Shown: piece after piece, positions 1 through 7,300 of the stretch
Layout: each line of letters starts with the position of its first letter
Numbering within the stretch: position 1 is the first letter of the stretch
Source: Verrucomicrobiota bacterium
GTDB lineage: Bacteria; Verrucomicrobiota; Verrucomicrobiia; Chthoniobacterales; UBA10450
Length of the DNA stretch: 13,633 nucleotides
Direction: 5' to 3'
Assembly (NCBI GenBank): GCA_003219095.1
Contig: QHPM01000286.1
Span: 1 to 13,633 of the forward strand
Made by a program: the position numbers and the translations under genes
Notes under the pieces: model-generated
What the model was told of the DNA's origin: nothing
Databases searched by the model: none
What the model saw: only the letters and a program-made list of their open reading frames with translations

Positions 1-1605
1 GAAGCAGTCTGGAATGAAAAAGCGTTTTCCGTTCTGCCTGCCGCCGGGCTTATTCTTGTACCCGTTAGCGATTGGGACCCAGAGAGAGGCTTCGCCGGGC
101 AAGTGCAACTGATCGACCTTGGCGCGACCTCGCTCACTGCCCGCGGCATCATCGACCAGCCTTTCGAGCCACGCCGCGCCACTGCGTTCGGCACGAGCAT
201 CCTTTCGATCTCCAGTCACGAGTTGCTCACGGTCGACGCTGCCGACCGCGACCATCCGGCGGTCACCTCCGACGTCACCCTGGCGTGGGCGGTTGATCGC
301 GTATTCGTCTTAGGAAATTATCTGATTGAGATCGAAAACGGCGGTGGCTGGATTGACAGCGCACCAACGTTACGCGTCGCGTCTCTCTCCGATCCTGACC
401 AGGTGCAAAGCGAAATCCATCTCGATGGCGCGCCGATTGTTGGTGCGGCGCTACGCGGCGCCAACCTTTACCTCGCGCAAGCCGATAGCCAGAACGTCGG
501 CATCCTGCCGATGGCAGCAGGTGCCCCGACCTCCGCAATCGCACAGCCCACGGCAACGGTTGTGGGCGCGTCGACAGTGGGCACTACAACAGACCCCGGC
601 ACCACCGACGCCAAATCGACGCTCACCGTTTCAATCTATGATACCACGCAACTCCCGCAGCTAACGCCGCTCGGTAAAACGCAAACACAAATCGATCCGC
701 TCGGCTGGGGCGCATCACTGAACGCACTCTCGCCAAAACCCAGCCTGCTCGTGTGGGCGGATGGCGGGCGCAGGTGGCCGATTTTCTGGTATGGGCCTAT
801 GGCCAATGCCGGTTCGGTTACAACCGTCGGTGGATCATCGGGCATCGCCGAACCCTGGTCGTGGGGTGGCAGCTCGCAAGGCCGTCTCTTCGTCTTTGGC
901 GTGACTACGGCGAGCTCGCCCACATTTTTGTCTGAGGTAAAATTCGCCCCTGATGCGTGGAGCATCGGTGACGCCTTCGCGGGCGACGGCGCGATCTTTG
1001 CCAGTCATGCTGGTGCCGTAAGCGTCGATGCTACCGGCACCGATCAGGGGTGGGCGGAAGGCTGGTTCCTCGACGTGATCGACTTCACCGTGCCCGCCGC
1101 ACCTATCGTGCGCGACCCGGTCAGTATCCCGACCACACTCGTCGGGGTTAGCAACGCGACGACATTGAGCGCCACCCTGTTCACTGTCGGCTGGCACATT
1201 CAGGACCAGAGTACATCGAGCCAGTCCCTTGACGCCTGCGCGTATGACGGCGCGCTGGCCACGCTTCTCGATTCCGTCGCGCTCAACGGTTGGTCGGCTC
1301 CCGCCGTCGTTGATGGCAGAAGTGTTTTCGTCGGACGATCGAGCGACAATTCCGGCGGCGCAATCGACACATGGACGCTCGGCCCCAACAACAAACTCGC
1401 ACCGGTCAGTTCGGCGACGCTCGGCAGTGGGCCGTGGACCCTGCGGACTCTAGGGGATCTCCTTCGGTGCGAGCGGTGGCGGCCCGTGCTTCTACGGCCT
1501 GAACCTCGACGGTGCGGATGGCGATGTGACGCGCGGACTCTGGATTCCAAGCGGCGAGACCGGCGTGCAGCCGGTCGGTGTGAACCACTGATCGCGCACG
1601 CATGA
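1..1605 (+). CDS. Secreted beta-propeller-like protein, C-terminal part (5' end outside window; 3' end frameshifted)
   Basis: The frame is open from base 1, so the start lies upstream; the first ATG in this frame (103) is internal. The first ~95 visible residues resemble the end of the secreted C-terminal beta-propeller family (Pfam Beta_propel). They contain a tryptophan/phenylalanine strand followed by LPAAGLILVPV, then an R-x-F-G-T-S-I-L-S-I-S strand where the family has R-x-Y-I-G-D-x-L-Y-T-x-S. The remaining ~390 residues are rich in Gly, Ser, Thr and Ala with recurring short beta-strand patterns, consistent with further blades. There are no membrane segments in the visible part, so an extracytoplasmic location is inferred. 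After residue 484 the literal frame becomes arginine-rich and unlike the rest; the neighbouring frame continues the normal composition (see the feature at 1453-1591). No enzymatic motif was seen and the role is unknown. The family assignment is moderate; the coding status of bases 1-1452 is well supported. Confidence 0.6.
   Translation, partial: EAVWNEKAFSVLPAAGLILVPVSDWDPERGFAGQVQLIDLGATSLTARGIIDQPFEPRRATAFGTSILSISSHELLTVDAADRDHPAVTSDVTLAWAVDRVFVLGNYLIEIENGGGWIDSAPTLRVASLSDPDQVQSEIHLDGAPIVGAALRGANLYLAQADSQNVGILPMAAGAPTSAIAQPTATVVGASTVGTTTDPGTTDAKSTLTVSIYDTTQLPQLTPLGKTQTQIDPLGWGASLNALSPKPSLLVWADGGRRWPIFWYGPMANAGSVTTVGGSSGIAEPWSWGGSSQGRLFVFGVTTASSPTFLSEVKFAPDAWSIGDAFAGDGAIFASHAGAVSVDATGTDQGWAEGWFLDVIDFTVPAAPIVRDPVSIPTTLVGVSNATTLSATLFTVGWHIQDQSTSSQSLDACAYDGALATLLDSVALNGWSAPAVVDGRSVFVGRSSDNSGGAIDTWTLGPNNKLAPVSSATLGSGPWTLRTLGDLLRCERWRPVLLRPEPRRCGWRCDARTLDSKRRDRRAAGRCEPLIAHA
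1453..1591 (+). pseudogene. Frameshift and out-of-frame C-terminal 44 codons of the beta-propeller gene
   Basis: The bases 1453-1456 are a run of four G. Reading three instead of four restores a 44-residue tail in frame 2 beginning ISFGASGGGPCFYG and ending at TGA 1589-1591. That tail has the Gly/Asp/aromatic composition of the upstream propeller. The literal frame over the same bases gives a string rich in Arg and Cys, which is typical of a wrong frame in GC-rich DNA. The single-base insertion is seen in the sequence; whether it is a genuine mutation or a homopolymer sequencing or assembly error cannot be told here. Confidence 0.65.
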
Positions 1606-1623
1606 CGTAATTTAGAGGAAGCT

Positions 1624-1686
1624 ATGGCGCGTTCGCGATTTTTCCGCTGGCGTCATTTCGCCTCGCGCGCGAGACTGGCCTCATGA
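1624..1686 (+). CDS. Possible 20-residue leader peptide overlapping the cysteine-rich peptide gene
   Basis: A short ORF starts at ATG 1624 behind a purine-rich AGAGGAA (1614-1620), a fair Shine-Dalgarno at short spacing. It encodes 20 residues, rich in Arg, Phe and Ala, and stops at TGA 1684-1686. That stop overlaps the ATG (1683-1685) of the next ORF as ATGA, a classic translational-coupling arrangement. The downstream ORF has no good ribosome-binding site of its own, so coupling would explain its translation. The ORF is very short and could arise by chance; only the SD and the ATGA overlap support it. The 12-bp palindrome CTCGCGCGCGAG (1662-1673) lies inside it. Confidence 0.3.
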   Translation: MARSRFFRWRHFASRARLAS

Positions 1687-1838
1687 AAAGTTACACCAAA
1701 ATTCTGTTTTCGATTTTGGCGGCAGCAATTTGTAGTGCTGGTTTTGCCGCAGAGCCTCAGAGCTGCAAGAAAACTGGCAAGAACTGCCCCATGAACGATA
1801 ATAAGAAATGCAATTGCGGGAAGAACTGCAGTTGTTAG
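1683..1838 (+). CDS. Small secreted cysteine-rich peptide (51 aa), metallothionein-like spacing
   Basis: The ORF encodes 51 residues. Residues 1-22 or 1-23 form a clear Sec signal peptide: MKSYTK, a hydrophobic core ILFSILAAAICSAG, then a small-residue cleavage region FAA-EPQ. The mature part is about 28 residues with six cysteines (28, 35, 43, 45, 49, 51) and many Lys and Asn. The end, CNCGKNCSC, has two C-x-C pairs. Such spacing is seen in metal-binding peptides, but a disulfide-stabilised secreted peptide is equally possible. The alternation of signal core and Cys-rich tail makes chance coding unlikely. No named family was recognised. Translation may be coupled to the short ORF upstream through ATGA, and a terminator follows about 85 bases downstream, so this is a self-contained transcription unit in layout. 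Confidence 0.6.
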   Translation: MKSYTKILFSILAAAICSAGFAAEPQSCKKTGKNCPMNDNKKCNCGKNCSC

Positions 1839-1881
1839 TCGCGCTTCAGTAACTCGCCGGAACATAGATTCCAAGTCAGTA

Positions 1882-1910
1882 CGCCGACCAGGCTTGCAGC
1901 TTGGTCGGTG
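1882..1910 (+). repeat. Strong stem-loop downstream of the cysteine-rich peptide gene
   Basis: Bases 1882-1893 pair with 1899-1910 over 12 bp (two G-U pairs as RNA) around a TTGCA loop. No T-run follows, so it is not an intrinsic terminator alone. It lies 44 bases after the peptide stop and 14 bases before the next hairpin. It may protect the 3' end of the transcript. Confidence 0.6.
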
Positions 1911-1924
1911 AATGTGTGTGAAGT

Positions 1925-1946
1925 GCGGCATTTTCTGCCGCTTTTT
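1925..1946 (+). terminator. Rho-independent terminator of the cysteine-rich peptide unit
   Basis: The stem GCGGCA (1925-1930) pairs with TGCCGC (1936-1941) around a TTTTC loop, followed directly by five T (1942-1946). It is the first hairpin with a T-run after the plus-strand peptide gene and faces the convergent surE unit. Confidence 0.65.
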
Positions 1947-1975
1947 GGTTTGTCACGGGATCCTTACCTGGTTCC

Positions 1976-1996
1976 AAAAACGGTGCGGTACCGCAC
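1976..1996 (-). terminator. Probable terminator for the minus-strand surE unit (palindrome plus T-run)
   Basis: GTGCGGTACCGCAC (1983-1996) is a perfect 14-bp palindrome. Read on the minus strand it is followed two bases later by TTTTT (complement of 1976-1980). The usable stem is only about five pairs once a GTAC loop is allowed, so the call is moderate. It lies 114 bases beyond the stop of the small membrane-protein gene. Confidence 0.45.
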
Positions 1997-2110
1997 TCCA
2001 AAGCACTGCGTAGCAGGCGGCAACGCGATTTCGGGGACCGCCGCTCCTTACTTAGAGGTGGCCGAGTCATCAGTCCTCAACCGAGTGATAACCGCGGGAA
2101 GATAGTCTCG

Positions 2111-2332
2111 CTAACTCATTATCTGGAAACGTTCCATTAATTGCTCGCGCATTTCCATGGCGAGTTTCGGGTTGAGGCGCTGGAGCACCTTTTCCCGGCG
2201 ATCCGGTTCCATTGCTGCCAGCTCGCGCACAAGTTTGTCGCGCGTTTTCCGTTTCGCGTAAGCACTCCAGCCAATACCAACCGCAAGCAGGGCGGAAATT
2301 GTCCAAACCGTAATCTCAGTCCCAGTAATCAT
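2111..2332 (-). CDS. Small single-pass membrane protein of unknown function (73 aa)
   Basis: The ORF encodes 73 residues. Residues ~8-26 (VWTISALLAVGIGWSAYA) form one transmembrane helix, followed by KRKTR and a charged, probably helical tail to the end (RELAAMEPDRREKVLQRL and on). The positive residues directly after the helix suggest an N-out, C-in topology by the positive-inside rule. It lies 110 bases downstream of surE on the same strand and is probably co-transcribed with it; the gap holds a small hairpin. No good Shine-Dalgarno precedes ATG 2332. An overlapping ORF in another frame (up to 2306) lacks any membrane or domain logic and was discounted. No family was recognised. Confidence 0.6.
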   Translation of the reverse strand: MITGTEITVWTISALLAVGIGWSAYAKRKTRDKLVRELAAMEPDRREKVLQRLNPKLAMEMREQLMERFQIMS

Positions 2333-2417
2333 TCTTAATTACCTGCACCTGCACATTAACTTCCACTTGCACTTCCTCAGAGCCAAGAGGAAAGCTTGCG
2401 CGCAATACGGCGTCCCA

Positions 2418-2437
2418 GGACATGCGGAAGCATGTCC
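2418..2437. repeat. Perfect 8-bp stem-loop between surE and the small membrane-protein gene
   Basis: GGACATGC (2418-2425) and GCATGTCC (2430-2437) are perfect inverted repeats with a four-base loop. It lies six bases after the surE stop on the minus strand. No T-run follows, so it may mark an mRNA processing point or be a copy of a dispersed palindrome. Confidence 0.55.
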
Positions 2438-2442
2438 CTCCG

Positions 2443-3237
2443 TTATTCGACGGCACGCGATTTTGCTGACGGTTTTCGGCGGGTTGTTCGCGCGGGCGTG
2501 ATTGGTAGCGCCAGGACTCGAGCGAGATCTTTTTCGTCGGTCAGATCGAGACGTAAAGGTGTAATGGAAACGAAATGTTTGCCAAAAGCCCAGCGGTCGG
2601 TGCCTTCTTCTTCGCCCTCCAATGGTTTGATGGTGAACCAATAGATCGCGCGTTTCATCGGATCCTTGCCGGGAATAACTTTGCCGTCGTATTGCTTGAC
2701 CGCCTGGCGCGTCCAACGAATCCCTTTTGGTTTCTCCGGCAAGTTCACATTTACAAGAGTCATCTCTTTCTCTTCGAGAAGAAGCTCGAGCACTTTCTCA
2801 ACGTACGGTTCCAGCGGACTGAAGTCGGGCGCTTTCTCGGTAATAGTGACAGCGGTGCTAAAGGCGATGCCACGTAATCCAAGCAAAGCAGCTTGTTTTG
2901 CGGCGGCGAGCGTGCCCGAGTGCCAGCAAGCGCTGCCAAGATTCGGTCCAAGATTAATCCCAGAAAGAACGAGATTAACTCTCTCCCATAAATATGTGCC
3001 GAGGGCGACACAATCGGCCGGTGTGCCATTGACACGATAAGCATCAAAGCCACCCGGTAACGGGGTGCGCCGGTAACGCAGCGGACGCGACGAGGTGATA
3101 GCGTGTCCCATGGAGGATTGCTCGACGTCGGGCGCGACAATGCGTACCTCGCCGAAACGGGAGGCAACCTTGGCGAGGGATGCGATGCCGGGACTGTAAA
3201 TGCCGTCGTCGTTACAGATTAGGATGCGCAATTTCAT
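2443..3237 (-). CDS. surE: 5'/3'-nucleotidase SurE
   Basis: SurE removes phosphate from nucleoside monophosphates in the cytoplasm, using a divalent metal. The protein has 264 residues from the ATG, within the usual ~250-270. The family motifs are all present: ILICNDDG (N9, D10, D11), an APDVEQSSMGHAIT loop with the metal-ligand serine S41, VNGTPADCV (69-77), LSGINLGPN (91-99, metal ligand N95), and HSGTLAAAKQA. The basic C-terminal tail (TTRRKPSAKSR) is an extension beyond the fold. The ATG at 3237 abuts the Shine-Dalgarno AAGGA (3242-3238) with no spacing. The TTG at codon 3 (3231) sits at the ideal six-base spacing and would give the usual SurE start, so 3231 is a serious alternative. It is divergent from the lipid kinase gene (87-base gap), and the small membrane-protein gene follows. 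Confidence 0.93.
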   Translation of the reverse strand: MKLRILICNDDGIYSPGIASLAKVASRFGEVRIVAPDVEQSSMGHAITSSRPLRYRRTPLPGGFDAYRVNGTPADCVALGTYLWERVNLVLSGINLGPNLGSACWHSGTLAAAKQAALLGLRGIAFSTAVTITEKAPDFSPLEPYVEKVLELLLEEKEMTLVNVNLPEKPKGIRWTRQAVKQYDGKVIPGKDPMKRAIYWFTIKPLEGEEEGTDRWAFGKHFVSITPLRLDLTDEKDLARVLALPITPARTTRRKPSAKSRAVE

Positions 3238-3242
3238 TCCTT
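3238..3242 (-). promoter_or_regulatory. Shine-Dalgarno AAGGA that questions the surE start
   Basis: On the minus strand AAGGA lies directly against ATG 3237 (zero spacing) and exactly six bases before TTG 3231. With the TTG start the protein begins (M)RILICNDDG like other SurE proteins, and the metal ligands become D8, D9 and S39, the numbering known from Thermotoga SurE. Confidence 0.45.
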
Positions 3243-3290
3243 AGATGAAACGCGGCTGGGCCTGCTCCTGGCCGAATGCTCTTGAGGATA

Positions 3291-3311
3291 AGCGCGCTTT
3301 CATGCCGCGCT
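3291..3311. repeat. Stem-loop just upstream of the lipid kinase ribosome-binding site
   Basis: AGCGCG (3291-3296) pairs with CGCGCT (3306-3311) across a nine-base loop. It lies in the surE/lipid-kinase divergent gap and ends two bases before the kinase Shine-Dalgarno GAGG (3314-3317), so it could influence kinase translation. No convincing -35/-10 pair was seen in this 87-base gap. Confidence 0.4.
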
Positions 3312-3324
3312 ACGAGGTACATCG

Positions 3325-4251
3325 ATGCGCATTCTTCTTGTTCACAATCCGAAAGCGGGAACCAAGGAACACGAGGGCGAGGATTTCATAAAAGCATTGA
3401 AGAAAGCGGGACACAAAGCGACTTACCAATCGTCGAAAAAGAAAGGGCTCGCGAAAGAATTGAAAAAGAAGGTCGATCTGGTCTTGGTCGCAGGTGGAGA
3501 CGGTACTGTAAGTAAAGTGGCGCGTCGTCTCGTCGCGACGAATAGCGAAGTCCCACTAGCGGTGCTGCCCCTGGGGACAGCTAACAATTTCGCGCGGTCG
3601 CTCGGCTTTTGCCTTTCGGCAAAGGAATTGATCGAACAACTGAATGACGGGAAATGCGACACGTTCGATGTCGGACTGGCACGCGGGCCCTGGAGTAAAC
3701 GCTATTTCTTTGAGGGCGCCGGCGCGGGTTTGTTCGCGGATTATTTGCGAGCGCCGAAAAAGGAGGGCGAGAAAGATAAGCCGGAATCAAAAGCAGAGGC
3801 GATGCGGAGTCACGTGAAAGAGTTACGCCGGCGATTGCAGACTTATCGGGCGCGCCAATGGGAAATCGAGGTGGATGGCAGCGATCTATCCGGACGTTAT
3901 TTGCTTTGGCACGCGATGAATATCCGCTCCGTCGGTCCCGTTCTGACTGTGGCGGCGGACGCGAAAACGAATGATGCAACTTTCGATTTTGTTGGCGCGC
4001 GGGAGGAGGACCGCGCCTTGTTACTTGATTATTTCGACGCGCGCTCGGCGGGCCAGAGACGGAAGTTTCCGCTCCAGGCGAAACGATTTACCAGGATGCG
4101 GCTGCGCTGGAAGAAATGGCCGCTACATTTTGATGATGAGCTTTGGCCGGCTGAAGATGAGAAGCCCCCCAGGCAATGCGAAATTCAGGTTATCGTGAAA
4201 GCTTCGGCGCTCCGCATTTGGAGGCTGCATGAGCGTCGCCCTACTAAATGA
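3325..4251 (+). CDS. Diacylglycerol/lipid kinase family protein (YegS/DagK-like)
   Basis: Members of this family transfer phosphate from ATP to lipid alcohols such as diacylglycerol or sphingoid bases at the inner face of the membrane. The 308-residue protein fits the bacterial ~300-residue form. Residues 1-~130 are the catalytic domain: NPKAG (8-12), VLVAGGDGT (nucleotide motif GGDGT 57-61) and LPLGTANNFARSLG (81-94, the family's PxGTxNDFAR motif with Asn for Asp). Residues ~130-308 form the C-terminal beta-rich domain, interrupted by a charged segment near 145-165 (KKEGEKDKPESKAEAMR). The start at ATG 3325 has GAGG at seven bases. The 93-base gap before the tamB-like gene, on the same strand, makes a shared transcript likely. 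The exact lipid substrate cannot be inferred. Confidence 0.85.
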   Translation: MRILLVHNPKAGTKEHEGEDFIKALKKAGHKATYQSSKKKGLAKELKKKVDLVLVAGGDGTVSKVARRLVATNSEVPLAVLPLGTANNFARSLGFCLSAKELIEQLNDGKCDTFDVGLARGPWSKRYFFEGAGAGLFADYLRAPKKEGEKDKPESKAEAMRSHVKELRRRLQTYRARQWEIEVDGSDLSGRYLLWHAMNIRSVGPVLTVAADAKTNDATFDFVGAREEDRALLLDYFDARSAGQRRKFPLQAKRFTRMRLRWKKWPLHFDDELWPAEDEKPPRQCEIQVIVKASALRIWRLHERRPTK

Positions 4252-4288
4252 GACGCAGATTGATAACGGAGACCCGATAACCGATAAC

Positions 4289-4307
4289 GCGGCGCTTCCT
4301 GCGCCGC
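4289..4307. repeat. Stem-loop between the lipid kinase and tamB-like genes
   Basis: GCGGCGC (4289-4295) pairs with GCGCCGC (4301-4307) over a TTCCT loop. No T-run follows, so read-through into the tamB-like gene is expected. A second small hairpin (GCTCT/AGAGC) follows near 4315-4328. Confidence 0.5.
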
Positions 4308-4344
4308 CCGCGGTTGCTCTTTCCAGAGCAGTCCATAGGATAAA

Positions 4345-7300
4345 ATGCTCGTGGAAGATGATCAGGAGGAATATTCGCGACCGAAGAGAAAACGGTGGCG
4401 TCGCATTTGGATTTCGATCGGGATAATCCTTGCGCTGCTCGTCATCTTTCACCGGCCAATCCTGCTCGGCGCCATTCATTGGTTCGCCGTTCACCGCGCA
4501 GCCAAAGAACATCTCAAGTTAAGTTTTCGCGCAGAGGGAAATGTCTTTACTGCTCTCACCATCCGTAATCTACACCTCGTTCCGAGTGGGCCGGCCGCAA
4601 TCGAAGTGGCGGACGCAGATTATATTCGCGCCGAATATAGTTTGTTTTCGTTGATCCGCGGTCATGCCGACTTTCTCGATTCGATCGAGGCACGAAACGC
4701 GCACGTGGTCGTCGATCCCGGGAAAGTGCGGGTGCAAGTTGCGCCGCGTCCGCGCGAAAAAGTGACGTTGCCGGCAGTTTTTCCGGAACGCGCGCGCCTC
4801 GAAAATGTGACGGTGATCGTGCGCGATCCAGCACATGATTTCATCGCGGAAAATTTGTCGCTCGACTTGAATCCTGGAGTTCCTGGCGCTCTGAGCGTGA
4901 CCTTGTTGCAACTACCGACCGGCGAAGCGTGGACGCGCGTGACCGGCACGACCAGTTACGAGAATCGTAATCTGATTTTGCGTGATGTTATCCTGAATGA
5001 GCAAACGCGCTTCTCGCTCATTAATGTCGATGCTTCGCACATTCGGCAGCACATGATGGCACTGCGTTTGGTCGGGACGCTCGATGGCGCGCCGATTGAT
5101 TTGCAGGCCTCGCTGGCAGAACAGGACCGATCAGTTTTCATTAAGTCACACACGACGGCGCGCAATCTTTCGCTCTCATCCGCAAAGAAGCTCGGTTTGT
5201 TCTCGGACGCACCGGTAGAAGGGGAAGTCGAGAATTTCACTTTTGATTTTGCCGGTTTATTGGGTGCGCCGAAGACCTGGGTGGCCTCGGGAGATAGCGT
5301 CGTGCGCGATCTGCAAGTGGCAGGCACGACTTTCGATCGAGCCGCGGCACAGATTTCCGCTCACGACGGAGTGGCCACGATTCAACCGGTCGAGCTCACT
5401 CGCGCGGAAACGGCGGTGCAAATCCGCGGAACGATTCAATTGCCGGAGCACGCCGATGATCTAGGGCGGAGTCCTGCGAAGTTTGAGATTATCGGCAACG
5501 ATCTCGATCTCGGCCCCATCACCTCCGCGATGGAAAAACCGCTAAGCGGTCGCGGGCAAATCAATGGAACGCTGGAAATTCGCGACGAGCAGTTCCAGGC
5601 CACCTTTCGTGTTGCTTCGGGGCCGGTTCGCAGTGGGGATTTCACCCTGGAAAAGCTCGAAGGAACGGCGACGGCGGCGAAAAATTTACGTTTGCGTGCC
5701 AAAGACGCGCCTTGGTTTGAGGGGCTGCGCGTCAAAGCCACAGCTGTTGTCTCGGCCGTGAGCAACAACGAATTTGCCGCCGACACAATTTCGGCGCAAC
5801 TCGACCAAAGCGGCAACGTTGTCACTATCAACAACCTCACGGTCCAGCGCGGATCGAACCAAATTGTGGGGAACGCTTCCATCCGATTGCGCGCCGCCGA
5901 AAAAGATTTCCTCAAACAGCCGGCAACGATCCAGATCGCGATCAATGCTCCACAAACGGCCGATTTTTGGAATGGGAACTCACAAAATCGCGTCAGTGGC
6001 GCGCTCAACGCCTCTGGAATCGTTCAGTGGAATGGAGCGATTGCGGATGGATGGTTCAATGTTTACGGAGCGAATTTGCAAATTCGAAATCTGTCTGTTC
6101 CGCAACTGAGCGGCGCGGGGTCGATTTGGCAGAGCAAAATTTTTCTCAATGATCTGACCGCCAATCTTAATCAAAGCGATTTCGTGAACGGGCAGGGGAC
6201 ACTCGATTTGCGGGGCGAGAAAAAATTCGCCGGCAAACTCGCGGTTGAGATTGCGGATATGAGCACGCTCAAGGGGTTGCTGGAGGCGAGCGGAAACAAA
6301 ACGGAATTGCGCGGTTCATTCCTACTGAATTGGAATGGGCGCGGCTCAGCCTCGAAGCTAACGGAAGACGGATTTCTAAAACTGGCGTGGAAAAACGGCC
6401 AGCTCGGCAACATGAAAGCGCTGACGGCAAACGTCGACGCCACTTATTCGCCAGCGGGGCTCGAGATTCCGACGTTGTTCATCGGGAGCGATCGGATGGA
6501 TTTTCAGGCAATCGTTTCTGCGAAAGGCGACACCCTGGAGGTTTCCAGGATGCAACTTGACCAGGGGCAGGCAAAATACGCATCCGGTTATGCTTCCATC
6601 CCGTTTATTTGGAGAAATGTTGGCACGAACCAGCCGGTTTTTCCGCGTGATGGAAAGGTCAACGCGACATTCGATTCGGCAAATCTCGATCTCAAGAAAT
6701 TATTCGATGACTTTGGAATGGAGCCGGTCGCGAGCGGGCTCCTGTCAGTGAAGTTGCAAGCCGGTGGCAGCCTGGCGGATTTGCAGGCCCATCTCGATGT
6801 AGATGGGCGCGATTTGCGGAACGCTAAATTAACGAACCTTGATCCGGCCACATTGCGTGTTTCGGCGGACGCCGCCGGAAACAAGCTCAATCTCGCCGGG
6901 GAATTGAAGCAACCGAAAATTCAGCCCGTCAGCGTTGCGGCAACAATGCCGTTCGACGCCGGCAAAATATTGAGCACACGTTCTCTTGACGAGAGCACGC
7001 CGGTGCAGGCGACGGTGCGTTTGCCGCGCAGCTCGGTGAATTTCCTGCGGCAATTTATTCCCGCGGTCGAACAACTTGACGGCGATGTTGCCTTCGAGGT
7101 CGCCATTGGCGGAACGATTGCGCACCCGGCATTCACCGGCAACGGCGACATCACCATTAATACCGCGCGCTTCACCAACCCGACATTGCCGGCGCTGCGC
7201 GGATTCCAATCCCGCCTGATTTTTCGCGACAATACCGTGGCCCTGGAAAAATTTCGGGGCGATCTCGCCGGCGGACCGTTTACCATCGGTGGCCGGGTCG

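Noticed and set aside
1662..1673. Perfect palindrome CTCGCGCGCGAG upstream of the cysteine-rich peptide, a possible operator.
   Set aside because: It is simple CG alternation in GC-rich DNA and has no second copy; there is not enough to call a binding site.
2054..2067. AGAGGTGGCCGAGT matches the 5' end and D-arm start of many tRNA-Ser/Leu genes.
   Set aside because: No anticodon stem, variable arm, T-arm (GGTTCGAATCC-type) or acceptor complement follows. It is not a tRNA gene, and integration usually duplicates tRNA 3' ends, not 5' ends.
2070..2306. Overlapping minus-strand ORF (78 aa) against the small membrane protein.
   Set aside because: Its composition is that of a shadow frame (Cys, Arg, Pro rich, no membrane or domain pattern); the alternative frame has a clear transmembrane helix.
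421..5098. A 19-bp identity (CTCGATGGCGCGCCGATTG) at 421-439 and 5080-5098.
   Set aside because: Both copies encode LDGAPI in beta-strand proteins with the same codon preference; the similarity ends at once on both sides, so chance is enough.
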